This document shows, in pieces, positions 16,805 to 25,682 of a stretch of 64,000 nucleotides of DNA. The notes under the pieces were generated by a model. That model made no database searches and was not told where the DNA came from. It saw nothing but the letters and a program-made list of their open reading frames with translations. The position numbers and the translations under genes are program-made. Position 1 is the stretch's first letter; each line of letters opens with the position of its first letter. Source of the stretch: Polyangium mundeleinium (GTDB lineage: Bacteria > Myxococcota_A > Polyangia > Polyangiales > Polyangiaceae); NCBI RefSeq assembly GCF_028369105.1, contig NZ_JAQNDO010000001.1, positions 2,349,711 through 2,413,710 on the forward strand, in the 5' to 3' direction.

Positions 16805-19576
16805 ATGACCTCCGTCCTCCGTCGTGCCTCCCTCGTCACGCCCTTGCTGGGCCTCGCAGCATGCAGCATCGGACCGCCCGATGAGCCCGAGGGCGCGCTC
16901 GCTGCCGCCCCAGGCGCGCTCGTATCGGCCCCAGGCGCGCTCCCCACCTGTGTCGTCCTCGAGCGAGGCGGCCCTGGTGACATAGCAGACGCAGAGATCA
17001 ACGCGAAGCAGCCGAACAAGAATTCGGGCACGGACAATATCAACCGCACTGGCAACACAGCGGGTATGCAGCGGCATACCTTGCTCCGCGTCGACACGAG
17101 CCCCATTCCACCCTATGCCACGGTGGAGTCTGCCACGCTCGCCTTGTGGCAATCGAACGACGGCGCCGCAGCGCTTCGCCTCCACCGCGCGAACGCGGCC
17201 TGGGACGAAGCCAAGGTGACGTGGAACAACTTCGCGGGGGCCTTCGACCCGGTCGTCCTGGCCTCGGCCTCCAACGGGGGAGCGAATCACACCGGTCCCA
17301 TCTTCTTCGACGTCGGGGCGATTGCACAGCAATGGATCAGTCACCAGAGCCCGAATCACGGGCTCCTGATCGAGCAAAAGGGTGAGGGCACGACGCAGAT
17401 CCGCGCCGCGGAGCATGGGAGCGCCAAGTTCCGCCCGCGGCTCCAGGTCTGTTACACGACGCCGGACCTGGAGCCTGACGTGCCCGAGGGGACGAGCGTG
17501 TTCCTTCGTGTCATGGACGTGAATGGTGCGCCCATTCCCTCCGCCGCGGTCACGCCTGCCGGCACGTCCTCGCCCCTTCCGACCAACGGAGTCGGGTATC
17601 TCCTCCTGGACAACCTCGCGGCCGGGCGATTCTCGGCGCGTGTCGAGCGCCCAGGGTATGCGCCCGCCGCGGTGGCGGTGGACGTCCCCAATGGGGTGCA
17701 TGGGGGCGTCGAGGTGCGCCTGCACCCGCTCCCGCCGCCGATTCCCTTCGACGCCGCGGTCGGGGCGGCGCTCGACGTGGGCAACGTGCATGTCACGATT
17801 CCCTCGAACGCGCTCGTGGATCGAAATGGCGAGCCCGTTTCGGGCACGGTGACGGCGACGATCGTGCCGCTGGATCCATCGGCCGGGCTTACCACGATGC
17901 CGGGGCCGCTCGAGGCGCTCACGGGATCGGGCGACCTGGTCTCGCTCGAGAGCTTCGGGATGGCGGAGGTGACGATCTGGCAAAATGGTTTGCCCTTGCA
18001 GCTTGCCCCGGGCAAGAAGGCGATGCTGGAGATCGTGCTTTCCCCGACGCTCGCGTCGAAGGTGACGCTCGGAGATACCATGCCCGCATGGTGGCTCGAC
18101 CTCGACGACGGGATCTGGCGCGAGGACGGCGCGGGCGTCTTCCAGTCCTCGCTCGTGGAGGTGGGCAAGACGGCGTGGAAGGCAGAAGTGGAGCATTTCA
18201 CGTGGTGGAATGCGGACAGGCCGTGGACCGACAAGAATTGCTTCATCCTGCCGGTGCAGGAAGATAGCGGCGTGGGGATCCCGGGCGTCCCCGTGCAGGC
18301 CTACGGCGTGAGCTACGCGGGAGCGTCGACCCCGCAGGTCACGGACGGCAGCGGGTATGCGTGCGTCGACATCATGCTCGGAGGCACGGCGAACCTCTAC
18401 GTCGGCAATCCGCTGAGCCCCTTCACGGTCGTTCCGGTGACCGGATCGGGTCCGGCCGGCGATTGCGCGGGAAATGGAGCGGGCTGCACCGTTCTCGCCA
18501 CGACGCTCATCCCGTTCACGAACATCTGCCTTGGTGACGTGCAATCGACGACGTGCGCATACACCGGCCTTCTCGGCACCGAAGGCGTCGGCGCTTGCCA
18601 CGCGGGCACGAGGACGTGCGACTGGACGGGCACCGGCTGGATGCCCTGCGCGGGCGAGGTGACGCCCACGCCCGAACTCTGCGCGACCCCCATCGACGAC
18701 GATTGTGATGGCCTCACGAACGAGGAAGGGGACGATTGCACCTGCACGCCCGGCGAGACGGTCTTCTGTTACGCGGGCCCTCCGGGAACGCTGGGCGTCG
18801 GTGTTTGTCAGAGCGGCATGCGCACCTGCGCTGCCGATGGGCTCGGGTATGGACCGTGCGTGGGGCAGGTCTTGCCGGCGCCGGAGGATTGCTCGACCGC
18901 GAGCATCGACGAGAACTGCGACGGCACGCCGACCTGCGCCTGCATGGACGGCGTGCCTGGGAAGGTCGCCTGCTGGCCCTTCGACGAGAACACAGGGCCC
19001 ACGAGCGTGGACGAGATTGGCGGATTCAATGGAATCTGGGCGAACGGCCCCACGCCCGTGCCAGGCGTCTTTGCCGGGGCGCTTTCCTTCGACGGGATCA
19101 ACGACTCGGTGAGCGTCCCGAGCGACCCGGGATTGAACTTCGGCGCGGGCGATTTTTCGTTCAGCTTCTACATCCGTACGGTCGCGGGCGGCGTGATCCT
19201 GGACAAACGTGTCGAGGTCTCCGGGCCCGTGCGAGGATTCGTCATCAGCTCATTCCCCGACGGTTTGATTTTTCAGCTCGCGGACGGGGGATGGGCGAAT
19301 TACTACACGGGAGTGCACGTCTCGGATGACCAGTGGCATCACGTGGTCGTGACGGTCGATCGGGATCAACCGGACGGTATCAAGGTCTACCGCGACAAGG
19401 TCCTCATGAGCACGCATAATCCCCTGTCCCGGCCGGGGAACATCTCGAACGACATCCCGTTGGCGTTTGGGCGTCGCTCGGATGCTCCGGGGTGGCCCGG
19501 CTACTTCCAGGGATCGCTCGATGCCGTGAAGCTGTTCAATCGAGCGCTCACGGCGGCGGAGGTGATGGTGCTCTGA
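16805..19576 (+). CDS. Mosaic surface lipoprotein: DNRLRE, regulatory-like, MopE-type Cys repeats, LamG-like
   Basis: Start chosen at ATG 16805, ten nt after AGGAG, giving a lipoprotein signal (SLVTPLLGLAAC); 923 aa. In order: a DNRLRE/CBM96-like domain (DAEINAKQPNKNSG, HTLLRVDTSPIPP, ALRLHRANAAWDEAKVTWN, AIAQQWI); a carboxypeptidase-regulatory-like unit; a segment with VTIPSNALVDRNGEPVSGTV resembling ZU5-type sandwiches; MopE-type repeats (ELCATPIDDDCDGLTNEEGD, GVCQSGMRTC, EDCSTASIDENCDG); and a C-terminal LamG/concanavalin-like domain (ALSFDGINDSVSVPSD, FSFSFYIRT, GYFQGSLDAVKLFNRAL). All modules bind sugars, metal or protein, so it is probably an outer-surface adhesin. No catalytic residues were recognised. 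Confidence 0.82.
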   Translation: MTSVLRRASLVTPLLGLAACSIGPPDEPEGALAAAPGALVSAPGALPTCVVLERGGPGDIADAEINAKQPNKNSGTDNINRTGNTAGMQRHTLLRVDTSPIPPYATVESATLALWQSNDGAAALRLHRANAAWDEAKVTWNNFAGAFDPVVLASASNGGANHTGPIFFDVGAIAQQWISHQSPNHGLLIEQKGEGTTQIRAAEHGSAKFRPRLQVCYTTPDLEPDVPEGTSVFLRVMDVNGAPIPSAAVTPAGTSSPLPTNGVGYLLLDNLAAGRFSARVERPGYAPAAVAVDVPNGVHGGVEVRLHPLPPPIPFDAAVGAALDVGNVHVTIPSNALVDRNGEPVSGTVTATIVPLDPSAGLTTMPGPLEALTGSGDLVSLESFGMAEVTIWQNGLPLQLAPGKKAMLEIVLSPTLASKVTLGDTMPAWWLDLDDGIWREDGAGVFQSSLVEVGKTAWKAEVEHFTWWNADRPWTDKNCFILPVQEDSGVGIPGVPVQAYGVSYAGASTPQVTDGSGYACVDIMLGGTANLYVGNPLSPFTVVPVTGSGPAGDCAGNGAGCTVLATTLIPFTNICLGDVQSTTCAYTGLLGTEGVGACHAGTRTCDWTGTGWMPCAGEVTPTPELCATPIDDDCDGLTNEEGDDCTCTPGETVFCYAGPPGTLGVGVCQSGMRTCAADGLGYGPCVGQVLPAPEDCSTASIDENCDGTPTCACMDGVPGKVACWPFDENTGPTSVDEIGGFNGIWANGPTPVPGVFAGALSFDGINDSVSVPSDPGLNFGAGDFSFSFYIRTVAGGVILDKRVEVSGPVRGFVISSFPDGLIFQLADGGWANYYTGVHVSDDQWHHVVVTVDRDQPDGIKVYRDKVLMSTHNPLSRPGNISNDIPLAFGRRSDAPGWPGYFQGSLDAVKLFNRALTAAEVMVL

Positions 19577-19585
19577 GCGGAGGGC

Positions 19586-19625
19586 GCAGGAGCATCGAGC
19601 CGGGCGTTGGGCTCGGTGCTCCTGC
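19586..19625. terminator. Strong hairpin between convergent genes
   Basis: Arms 19586-19600 (GCAGGAGCATCGAGC) and 19611-19625 (GCTCGGTGCTCCTGC) pair over 15 positions, with one G-U wobble in RNA, around a 10-nt loop. It sits just past the stop at 19576 (+) and before the stop at 19663 (-), so it can act on both strands. No U tract follows. Confidence 0.6.
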
Positions 19626-19662
19626 GGCGAAGGGCCACTGCGTCGAGGTGCAGGGTGGATCG

Positions 19663-21141
19663 TCAGCCGAGACGGATCTTCTTGCCCTTCAACTGGATGT
19701 CGTGGTTGTTCGAGCGCAACATGAGCTGCGATTTGGCCTCGATCTTGATGATGGTGGTGTAGACCTGAACGGAACTCTTGCCGTGCATGATTCCCACCCG
19801 GCTCGAGTCGAAGAACACCTTCTTGTCGTCGTCGGGCCCGGGGCTACCCAGATTGGTGCCTGCGGTGAATCGGCCGAGATGAAGCTTGTCCGCCGTGGCG
19901 TGGAGCCCGTATCCCGTCGAGCCTCCGCTGCCGCAGTATACCTGGCGCTTCCCGTGAAGCATTGCTTTTTCACCTGCGCCGAGCTGCACGTTCTTCGCTG
20001 CGACGGCGGTTACGCTCGCCTTCTTTGAGCAGAGGTCGACATTCTTCTTACCCTCGATGCCGACGTTCCCCAGTGCGGACCCCACGTCCACGTTTCCGAG
20101 CGCCTCGACGCTGGTGCCGGCGCCGGCCCATATACCGGCGAAGAGCAGCGCCTTCATTCCCGTGGTCGGGCCCAGGATATCGACTGAGAAAGAAGAAGAG
20201 AGCGTCGCTCCCATGGTCCCATGGGCGGTCACGTTCTCGCCGAGGACCTTGGCGCTGTTCTTCGCCATGATATTGACGTCTGACGTCTCCTCCTTTTTTT
20301 TCTTCAATTTGTCAACTTCGCCATTGGCGAAGTTGACAAATTGATATGCATCGATCCCGAGCTTCGCGACGCCGGTGATCCCCTCCCATAGCTCGCCTGC
20401 CTCCCTGTCCTTGGCGTACGTGCGAAATGCGCGGTACGTCGTGATGCCGGCGACGACGCCGAGGATGACCTTCTGCAGATTGTCGACGTACGCGATCCAA
20501 TCGGTCTCGAACCCGCGATCACACGTCTCGCGTACGGCCCCCGCGACGGCCACTTCGTACGCTGGGTCCTCCATGTTCACCGCCTTGTCGGCGACGATCG
20601 ATACCGTGCCCTTCGTCCCGACACGGATGGCCCTTCCCGCCGACACGACGACCGTCCCGAGATCGGCCTGAACGAGGTTCGTCACGTTTGCGTTGCCTGC
20701 GGCGCGAAGCACGACATCGCAGCTCCGCGATACGATGTAATTTTGATCCTGAGCGTCGTGCCAGGCGGAGCGGCTGGTTACCATGGAGTACCCGTGCGAT
20801 TGCTTCGGTACTTTGGGATCGTGGCTCGGGATCGCCTCCTCGTCGCTCACGAAAGCAGTCGCTGGCCCTCCCAGCGAGAGAACCGTGGGAGCATGCTTCG
20901 TCACGTGAAAATGGACGTGGGTATCCGTGCGTCCGGTGATCCCTCTCTCGTGGATACGCGTCTTCTCCGGACCCGCCTCCCCCAAGCTCAACGTCGCATT
21001 GTCCGTCGGCACGTAAATCGTGTACCGATTCGGCCCGTCCGTCGGCGTCGCAGGGGCGTCTCCCGACAGATCCGTCTCGATGTTCCCGGTCAGCACCGGG
21101 TCCGTCAGCTTGATTGCCTTGTTCTTGACTCGAGGCGGCAT
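19663..21141 (-). CDS. VgrG-tail-like beta-helix protein with inserted segment, type VI secretion cargo
   Basis: The 492-aa product starts 6 nt after the VgrG stop, so the two are coupled. Much of it is short beta repeats with Val/Gly/Asn alternation (NVDVGSALGNVGIEGKKNVD, GVAAKNVQLGAGEKAM-like stretches, KSQLMLRSNNHDIQLKGKKI), as in the VgrG C-terminal needle and gp5-like beta-helices. About residues 205-345 break this pattern with helix-prone and hydrophobic stretches (VILGVVAGITTYRAFRTY, MKALLFAGIWAGAGTSVEAL) joined by a Lys/Glu-rich piece; this could be an effector or membrane-active insert. A 41-nt near-perfect DNA palindrome lies inside codons about 266-279. No known toxin motif was recognised. 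Confidence 0.72.
   Translation of the reverse strand: MPPRVKNKAIKLTDPVLTGNIETDLSGDAPATPTDGPNRYTIYVPTDNATLSLGEAGPEKTRIHERGITGRTDTHVHFHVTKHAPTVLSLGGPATAFVSDEEAIPSHDPKVPKQSHGYSMVTSRSAWHDAQDQNYIVSRSCDVVLRAAGNANVTNLVQADLGTVVVSAGRAIRVGTKGTVSIVADKAVNMEDPAYEVAVAGAVRETCDRGFETDWIAYVDNLQKVILGVVAGITTYRAFRTYAKDREAGELWEGITGVAKLGIDAYQFVNFANGEVDKLKKKKEETSDVNIMAKNSAKVLGENVTAHGTMGATLSSSFSVDILGPTTGMKALLFAGIWAGAGTSVEALGNVDVGSALGNVGIEGKKNVDLCSKKASVTAVAAKNVQLGAGEKAMLHGKRQVYCGSGGSTGYGLHATADKLHLGRFTAGTNLGSPGPDDDKKVFFDSSRVGIMHGKSSVQVYTTIIKIEAKSQLMLRSNNHDIQLKGKKIRLG
20304..20344. repeat. 41-nt palindrome with 20-bp arms inside a coding region
   Basis: Left arm 20304-20323 and right arm 20325-20344 are exact reverse complements around one centre base (T at 20324); read outward the right arm is TTGGCGAAGTTGACAAATTG less its first T. 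Its A/T content is well above the surrounding gene. On the coding (minus) strand it specifies QFVNFANGEVDKL and is followed at once by an eight-A run (20294-20301) and GGAGG. Because it is followed by A rather than U, it is not a normal terminator for the gene. Confidence 0.9.
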
Positions 21142-21147
21142 CTTCGA

Positions 21148-22638
21148 TCACCCCTGTCGATCTTCCATCTCGACCCGGATCCCCGAATGGGTCTGGATCA
21201 CCGACTGCGTGGCGTTGCTCGACGTGGACGGGCTCAACGTGTGCGGGTTCGGCACCGAGCCCACGATGAGCGGACGATCCGGATCGCCATCCACGTGCGC
21301 GATCAGCACCTCGGCCCCCTTGTGCAGCGGGAAATGCGTCCCATACCCGGACCCGCTGTACGGCTGCGCCATTCGCATCCACCGCGATGCCTTCGTCCCC
21401 CGACGCCCGCTCGCGTCGAACGGAAGTCGCACCTTGTACCGCCCCTGATCATCAATCTGCGCCGTCTCGCCCTCCGTATCCGCGGCGATGTGCGCGTGAA
21501 GGACACCGTGAATGCTCGGCCACGGCGTCACCCGCTCCGGCCGGAATGGCACGTCGAGCGGAATCGCCTCGAAGCGCGCCACGTAGCGCGTCTTCGCCTT
21601 CGGTTGTTCCTCTTCGTTCGCGCGCACGGGATACCCGACACGATGTTCGATCGACGTCACGAGGTACATCCCGTCGTTCGCGTCGTCATGATGATCGAGG
21701 AGCTCGAAGGTGTGCCCCACGCGAAACCGTGCGCAATCTGTTCGCGCGGAGTACGTCCGCCGCTCCGCCAGGATCCGCTCTGCCCGCAGTTTCGCGATGG
21801 TCTTTCCCTCGCCCACCGTCTTGAAATGCTCGCCGTACGAGAACAGGCTCCCGAAGCCACGCTTCGTGTCGATGTCCACCTTGGCGGCGAGCGTGACGGC
21901 AGGCGTGCGGTAATTGTAATCGACCACGGCCAGGCGCGCCGGGATCCTGCGCTGCACGAGTCCCCAATCCCATATCGTCGGAAGCCCACCGGTCGACAGG
22001 TTGTTCCGCTCGCGGTAGCTCAGCTTCCTGGGGTCCTCGATGGGCGTGGCGTCGTCGTTCGCATCGGCAATGATGAGCTTCTCGCCCTCTTCGCCATGCT
22101 CGAACCAGTAAAAGAACCCCTCGTGCTCGAGCCATCGCTGCACGAAGTCCCAGTCGCTTTCCTCGTACTGGACGATATAGTCTCGTTTCGGGCTCTTGCC
22201 GCTCACGAGGATTTCGAAATCCTCTCCCTTCGCCAGACCATACTCGACCAGCACGGCCTCGACGAGCTCTGGCACGTTCACGTCCTGGAAGACTCTGTTG
22301 CTGGCCCCTAGCGTCAAGAGCCACACGGAGGGGACCAATCGAGCGATGTAGCGTGCCGCGACGCCCCGCGTAGCGTCGAGCATCTCGATTCGCTCGAGGA
22401 TTCCGTGCACCACGTCGCCGTCCTTGGGGCCCATCGAGATGGCGCACGGCGTACGCAGAAGCGAGTCCAGCTCGTCGTCCGTGAGAGGCCCCTCGGGGCT
22501 CGCGATCAGCAAATCGAACTCAAACAGGCGCGAGAGTCGTTCCCTTCCGCAGACGCCGTGCAGCTCGATCGTTCGATCCTCGAGCCCCCCGGACACGAAG
22601 GAGAGCTCGACCCCCTCGAGTCGTTTGTCTTCCGTCAT
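21148..22638 (-). CDS. vgrG: Type VI secretion spike protein VgrG (TssI)
   Basis: The 496-aa protein has the gp27-like base (residues about 1-330) with family hallmarks: CGRERLSRLFEFDLLIASPE, DYIVQYEESDWDFVQRWLEH, EGFFYWFEHG and VVDYNYRTP. The gp5-like OB-fold follows (GRYKVRLPFDASGRRGTKAS, RMAQPYSGSGYGTHFPLHKG, GAEVLIAHVDGDPDRPLIVG). It ends soon after HSGIRVEMEDRQG, so it lacks the long beta-helix needle of classical VgrGs (600-750 aa). The needle-like material is supplied by the separate gene 6 nt downstream. It forms the trimeric tip of the Hcp tube and carries cargo. The PAAR-like and DUF3540 genes lie just upstream in the same operon. Confidence 0.95.
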   Translation of the reverse strand: MTEDKRLEGVELSFVSGGLEDRTIELHGVCGRERLSRLFEFDLLIASPEGPLTDDELDSLLRTPCAISMGPKDGDVVHGILERIEMLDATRGVAARYIARLVPSVWLLTLGASNRVFQDVNVPELVEAVLVEYGLAKGEDFEILVSGKSPKRDYIVQYEESDWDFVQRWLEHEGFFYWFEHGEEGEKLIIADANDDATPIEDPRKLSYRERNNLSTGGLPTIWDWGLVQRRIPARLAVVDYNYRTPAVTLAAKVDIDTKRGFGSLFSYGEHFKTVGEGKTIAKLRAERILAERRTYSARTDCARFRVGHTFELLDHHDDANDGMYLVTSIEHRVGYPVRANEEEQPKAKTRYVARFEAIPLDVPFRPERVTPWPSIHGVLHAHIAADTEGETAQIDDQGRYKVRLPFDASGRRGTKASRWMRMAQPYSGSGYGTHFPLHKGAEVLIAHVDGDPDRPLIVGSVPNPHTLSPSTSSNATQSVIQTHSGIRVEMEDRQG

Positions 22639-22660
22639 CTGGAGCCGTCCTTTTTCGACA

Positions 22661-23065
22661 TCACATCGCCACGAGAACCTTCGTTTGCGAAGGCTTCACC
22701 TGGCTGCCCACTGGCGCGTTCGAGTTGGATCCATTCTGCGAGGTCGTCGAGAGGTGGTGCACCACCTTCTTCCCCTTCGCATACACCTTGGAGCTTCCCT
22801 TCTTGAACTTGACCGAGCTCTTGTGCGTATTCGAGACGAGTCCCTTGAGCACGCCCGGATCGTCGCCGCTCGAGTTCGGGATCTTCGACGAAAGGACCAC
22901 GGTATCCTTGTTCTCGATGAGCACGACGTTGATGGTCTTGTCCGCGCTCGATACGCTGCCCATGTTCGGATACGGGACCGGCACGCCTGGTGCAGGCGGC
23001 GTCTTGCATGCGTCGGGGAACGCAAACGCTTGTCCCCCCTTCTTGCTGGAGCCGGGCATGTGCAT
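22661..23065 (-). CDS. PAAR-like DUF4150 tip protein
   Basis: Start chosen at 23065 (GGAGAG about 8 nt upstream); 134 aa. The sequence begins MHMPGSSKKGGQAFAFPDAC and continues KTPPAPGVPVPYPNMGSVSS, the signature start of DUF4150/PAAR-like proteins. The rest is a small beta-rich domain with DPGVLKGLVSNTHKSSVKF and the PVGSQVKPSQTKVLVAM ending. Such proteins cap the VgrG trimer and sharpen or arm the type VI spike. It lies 22 nt upstream of vgrG in transcription order, consistent with assembly on that VgrG. No C-terminal toxin is fused; it is the minimal form. Confidence 0.88.
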   Translation of the reverse strand: MHMPGSSKKGGQAFAFPDACKTPPAPGVPVPYPNMGSVSSADKTINVVLIENKDTVVLSSKIPNSSGDDPGVLKGLVSNTHKSSVKFKKGSSKVYAKGKKVVHHLSTTSQNGSNSNAPVGSQVKPSQTKVLVAM

Positions 23066-23081
23066 GGTTCGCTCTCCTCGC

Positions 23082-23759
23082 TCAGCCGAGCAGCACTTTT
23101 TTGCCGTCCACCTTCGTCTCATCCTTCGAGACGAGCTGCGTCCGCCGCGCGCGGAGCAGGAATTGGCCGCGCACGAGCGTGCGAGCCCTGCCGATTTTCG
23201 TATCCGCGAGATCCGCTACCTCGCGGAATGCGTCCCGTGTCGTCTCCACGAGCTTCGTCGCCGAGAGCTCGTATTTCTCCACGCTCGTCGCGATCCGCTG
23301 CGCCGTCGTCACGATGTGCTGCGCCACCACCGTCGCCGCGCCCGTCACGAAATGGCTCGTCTTCGCTTCGAGCTCCGCCCGATCTGCTCGCAGCCTCGCA
23401 CCGTTTGGCGCGACAGTCCACGTCGTGCCCCCGGACGACGTTTCCACGAGACGTGCCGCACGTTGCGTCAGATCCCGCGCCGCCTCGATCGTCACGTCCG
23501 TCCCCGCGCGCATCACGACACGCCCGGCAGGGGCCGAGAAGACGAGATCCCCCGCTGGCGCTGCGATTTCCGCCGCTCCATTTTCGTACCGCACGAGGAG
23601 CCGTCCCTCGACGTCCCGCAGTTCGATCGCGTCACCGCGTTGCTCCGCGAATGCGCCGTCCGAGGACCGCAATACCTTTCGCGCGATGACGCCCGAAGGC
23701 GCCGCCTCGTCGTCACCGTCGTGCCAAGCCTCTGCCGCGCTCTCTTTTGTCGTGCTCAT
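23082..23759 (-). CDS. DUF3540 protein of the type VI module
   Basis: The 225-aa product has an acidic N-terminus, then ELRDVEGRLLVRYENGAAEI and APAGDLVFSAPAGRVVMRAG, short beta repeats typical of DUF3540, followed by a long helical C-terminal part (AQHIVTTAQRIATSVEKYEL) and a final VRGQFLLRARRTQLVSKDE stretch. DUF3540 genes are regularly found between pentapeptide/DUF2169 and PAAR-like genes in proteobacterial type VI cargo modules; their exact role is not established. Here the gene starts 6 nt after the pentapeptide gene stop and ends 16 nt before the DUF4150 start, so it is part of the same transcript. The alternating beta repeats suggest a small spike-associated or adaptor protein. Confidence 0.85.
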   Translation of the reverse strand: MSTTKESAAEAWHDGDDEAAPSGVIARKVLRSSDGAFAEQRGDAIELRDVEGRLLVRYENGAAEIAAPAGDLVFSAPAGRVVMRAGTDVTIEAARDLTQRAARLVETSSGGTTWTVAPNGARLRADRAELEAKTSHFVTGAATVVAQHIVTTAQRIATSVEKYELSATKLVETTRDAFREVADLADTKIGRARTLVRGQFLLRARRTQLVSKDETKVDGKKVLLG

Positions 23760-23765
23760 GACTCC

Positions 23766-25682
23766 TCACGCACCTGCCTTGAAATCCTCGGCCCGGGCCC
23801 GCTCCGCGTCCGTGCCTTCGCTCCGCGTGGTGCTCGCACCTCGAAGGATCGCGCCGTCCAGCGCCGTCCGGTGCATCTTCGTGTTCTCCAGATCCGCGTC
23901 TGAAAAATCGCAGACCTCGGCACGCGCATGCGATAGGTCGCAAAACTTCATCTTCGCCCCGCGAAACGTCGTGCCGCGCAGATCCGACCGGACGAGCCGC
24001 GCCTCCGCGAGCCGTGCGCCGTCGACCTTCGCCTTGCGCATCGTCGCCTCCTCGATACACGCGTCCTCGAGGATGGCCTCGCGCAGGTCGGCCTCGTCGA
24101 GATTTGCGCCGCGCAGGTGCGCGCCCTTCGCGTGGATACGGAGCATCTTCGCGCCACGTAGATTCGCGCCAGCGAAACCAGCGTTCGTCGCAACGACCTC
24201 GGCGAGATTTGCTCGTTCCATGGTGGCCCCGTCGAACGTGGAATCCAAAAGAACGCAGCCGCGAAAATCGACACCATCACAATGCGACGCGTCGAGCAAT
24301 GTGCGCACAAGATGCGCCCCTTGGATCCGCGCGCGCGAGAGGTCGACGCCCGTGAGCACCGCGCCCTCGATACGAGCGCCTGTGAGATCGGCAGCGTCGA
24401 GGGAGCACCCGTCCACCATGGCCTGCGTCAAATCGACGCCGGCGAGGACCGCGCCGTCGAGCCGCGTCCGTTCGAGCAAGGCTGCGGCGAGATTCGCACG
24501 CCGCAAATCGCACCCGCCCAGGTCGGCGTCTCCGAGGTCCGAGCGCTCGAGGTTCGTCCCGACGAGGGAGGCTCCGGCCAGCGAGGCCCCGCGCAAATCG
24601 CATTCCGACATGTCGAGTCCATCGAGTTTGGCGGGACCGAACTGCGCGCCTGCGAAGTGACCACCGGCGAGCGGCGTCGCGCCGAACGAGACCCCGGACA
24701 GATCCGTCCCCTGCCACGACACGCCGTCGAGGCGTGCCCTGTCGAGGTTCGCGCCTGCGAGCCTTGCGCCTGCGAGGTCCGCTCCTGAAAGAAGGGTGCC
24801 ACGCAGATCGCTTTGCGAGAGGTCGGCGCTGCCGAGGTGTGCCCGAGCCAGATTGGCTTTGCCCAGCCGGGTGCCCGCCATCGAGGCCCCCGAAAGCCGG
24901 GCGCCTTCGAGATTCGCTCCTTCGAGCCATGCATTCTCGAGGCACGCACCTTCGAGGTTCGCGTCCGCGAGCACGGTGCTCCGCAAATCGAGCCCATCGA
25001 GCCGCGCGCCCGGGGCGTTCGCGCCCGTGAGATTCGCGGGCGACCCGTGGGCTCGGAAGTCGAGCGTGGGAATCGTTGCTCCCGGCAAATGCGCGCCGAG
25101 GAAGCTCGTGCCTCCCAGGGTTGCGTCGCTCAGGTCCACGTTCGCGAGGGACGCGCTCCGGAGATCCGCGAGGCTCAGATCGGCCCCAGCAACCACGGCG
25201 CCGTCGAGCTTTGCCCTTGTGAGGTTCACCCCCGCGAGCTTCGCGCCATTGAGCAGCGCGCTGGAGAGATTCGCACCTTCCGCGCCCGTGTTCTCGAAGG
25301 TCGCATCCGTCAGGACCGCGCCGGAGAGGTCTGCCCCGTCGCAGGTTGCCCCGGCGAAGTTTGCTTGCGAGAGCACTGCGCCCGAAAGGATGATGCCACG
25401 GAGCACATTCGGCATTCCACCTTCCGGCGTCGCCGCCACGAGGCCCGCTGCATTCGTTCCCAGCAGTTGCGCACCCGAGAAATCCACGTGAATGAGCCGT
25501 ACCCCTGTGAAGATGCACCGCTCGAACCTGGCGCCCCGCGCGCTCGTGGCACGGAACTCGGCGCGGCTGAAGTCGAGGTTTTCTCCGGAGAATCCGTCGA
25601 GGCAAACGCCTTCGATGACCTCGCCTGCAAATGAGCCACCGGAGGAGGCACGGGCCTCGAACGCTTCGCGTGTTCGGATCAT
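23766..25682 (-). CDS. Long pentapeptide-repeat protein
   Basis: Start chosen at ATG 25682, which overlaps the TGA of the preceding DUF2169 gene (ATGA). The 638-aa product is almost entirely A(N/D)LxG-type pentapeptide repeats, for example GADLSLADLRSASLANVDLS, LSQSDLRGTLLSGADLAGAR and GANLDRARLDGVSW. Such repeats fold into a right-handed quadrilateral beta-helix; at about 120 repeats this would be a very long rod. There is no catalytic domain or membrane segment. In type VI modules pentapeptide proteins with DUF2169 partners are thought to be adaptors or structural cargo. The C-terminal about 20 residues (TRSEGTDAERARAEDFKAGA) leave the repeat pattern. Confidence 0.88.
   Translation of the reverse strand: MIRTREAFEARASSGGSFAGEVIEGVCLDGFSGENLDFSRAEFRATSARGARFERCIFTGVRLIHVDFSGAQLLGTNAAGLVAATPEGGMPNVLRGIILSGAVLSQANFAGATCDGADLSGAVLTDATFENTGAEGANLSSALLNGAKLAGVNLTRAKLDGAVVAGADLSLADLRSASLANVDLSDATLGGTSFLGAHLPGATIPTLDFRAHGSPANLTGANAPGARLDGLDLRSTVLADANLEGACLENAWLEGANLEGARLSGASMAGTRLGKANLARAHLGSADLSQSDLRGTLLSGADLAGARLAGANLDRARLDGVSWQGTDLSGVSFGATPLAGGHFAGAQFGPAKLDGLDMSECDLRGASLAGASLVGTNLERSDLGDADLGGCDLRRANLAAALLERTRLDGAVLAGVDLTQAMVDGCSLDAADLTGARIEGAVLTGVDLSRARIQGAHLVRTLLDASHCDGVDFRGCVLLDSTFDGATMERANLAEVVATNAGFAGANLRGAKMLRIHAKGAHLRGANLDEADLREAILEDACIEEATMRKAKVDGARLAEARLVRSDLRGTTFRGAKMKFCDLSHARAEVCDFSDADLENTKMHRTALDGAILRGASTTRSEGTDAERARAEDFKAGA

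Noticed and set aside
20294-20301. A8 run with GGAGG as a programmed ribosomal frameshift signal
   Set aside because: In known -1 signals the Shine-Dalgarno-like element lies upstream and the hairpin downstream of the slippery run; here the order is reversed, so at most transcript slippage is possible.
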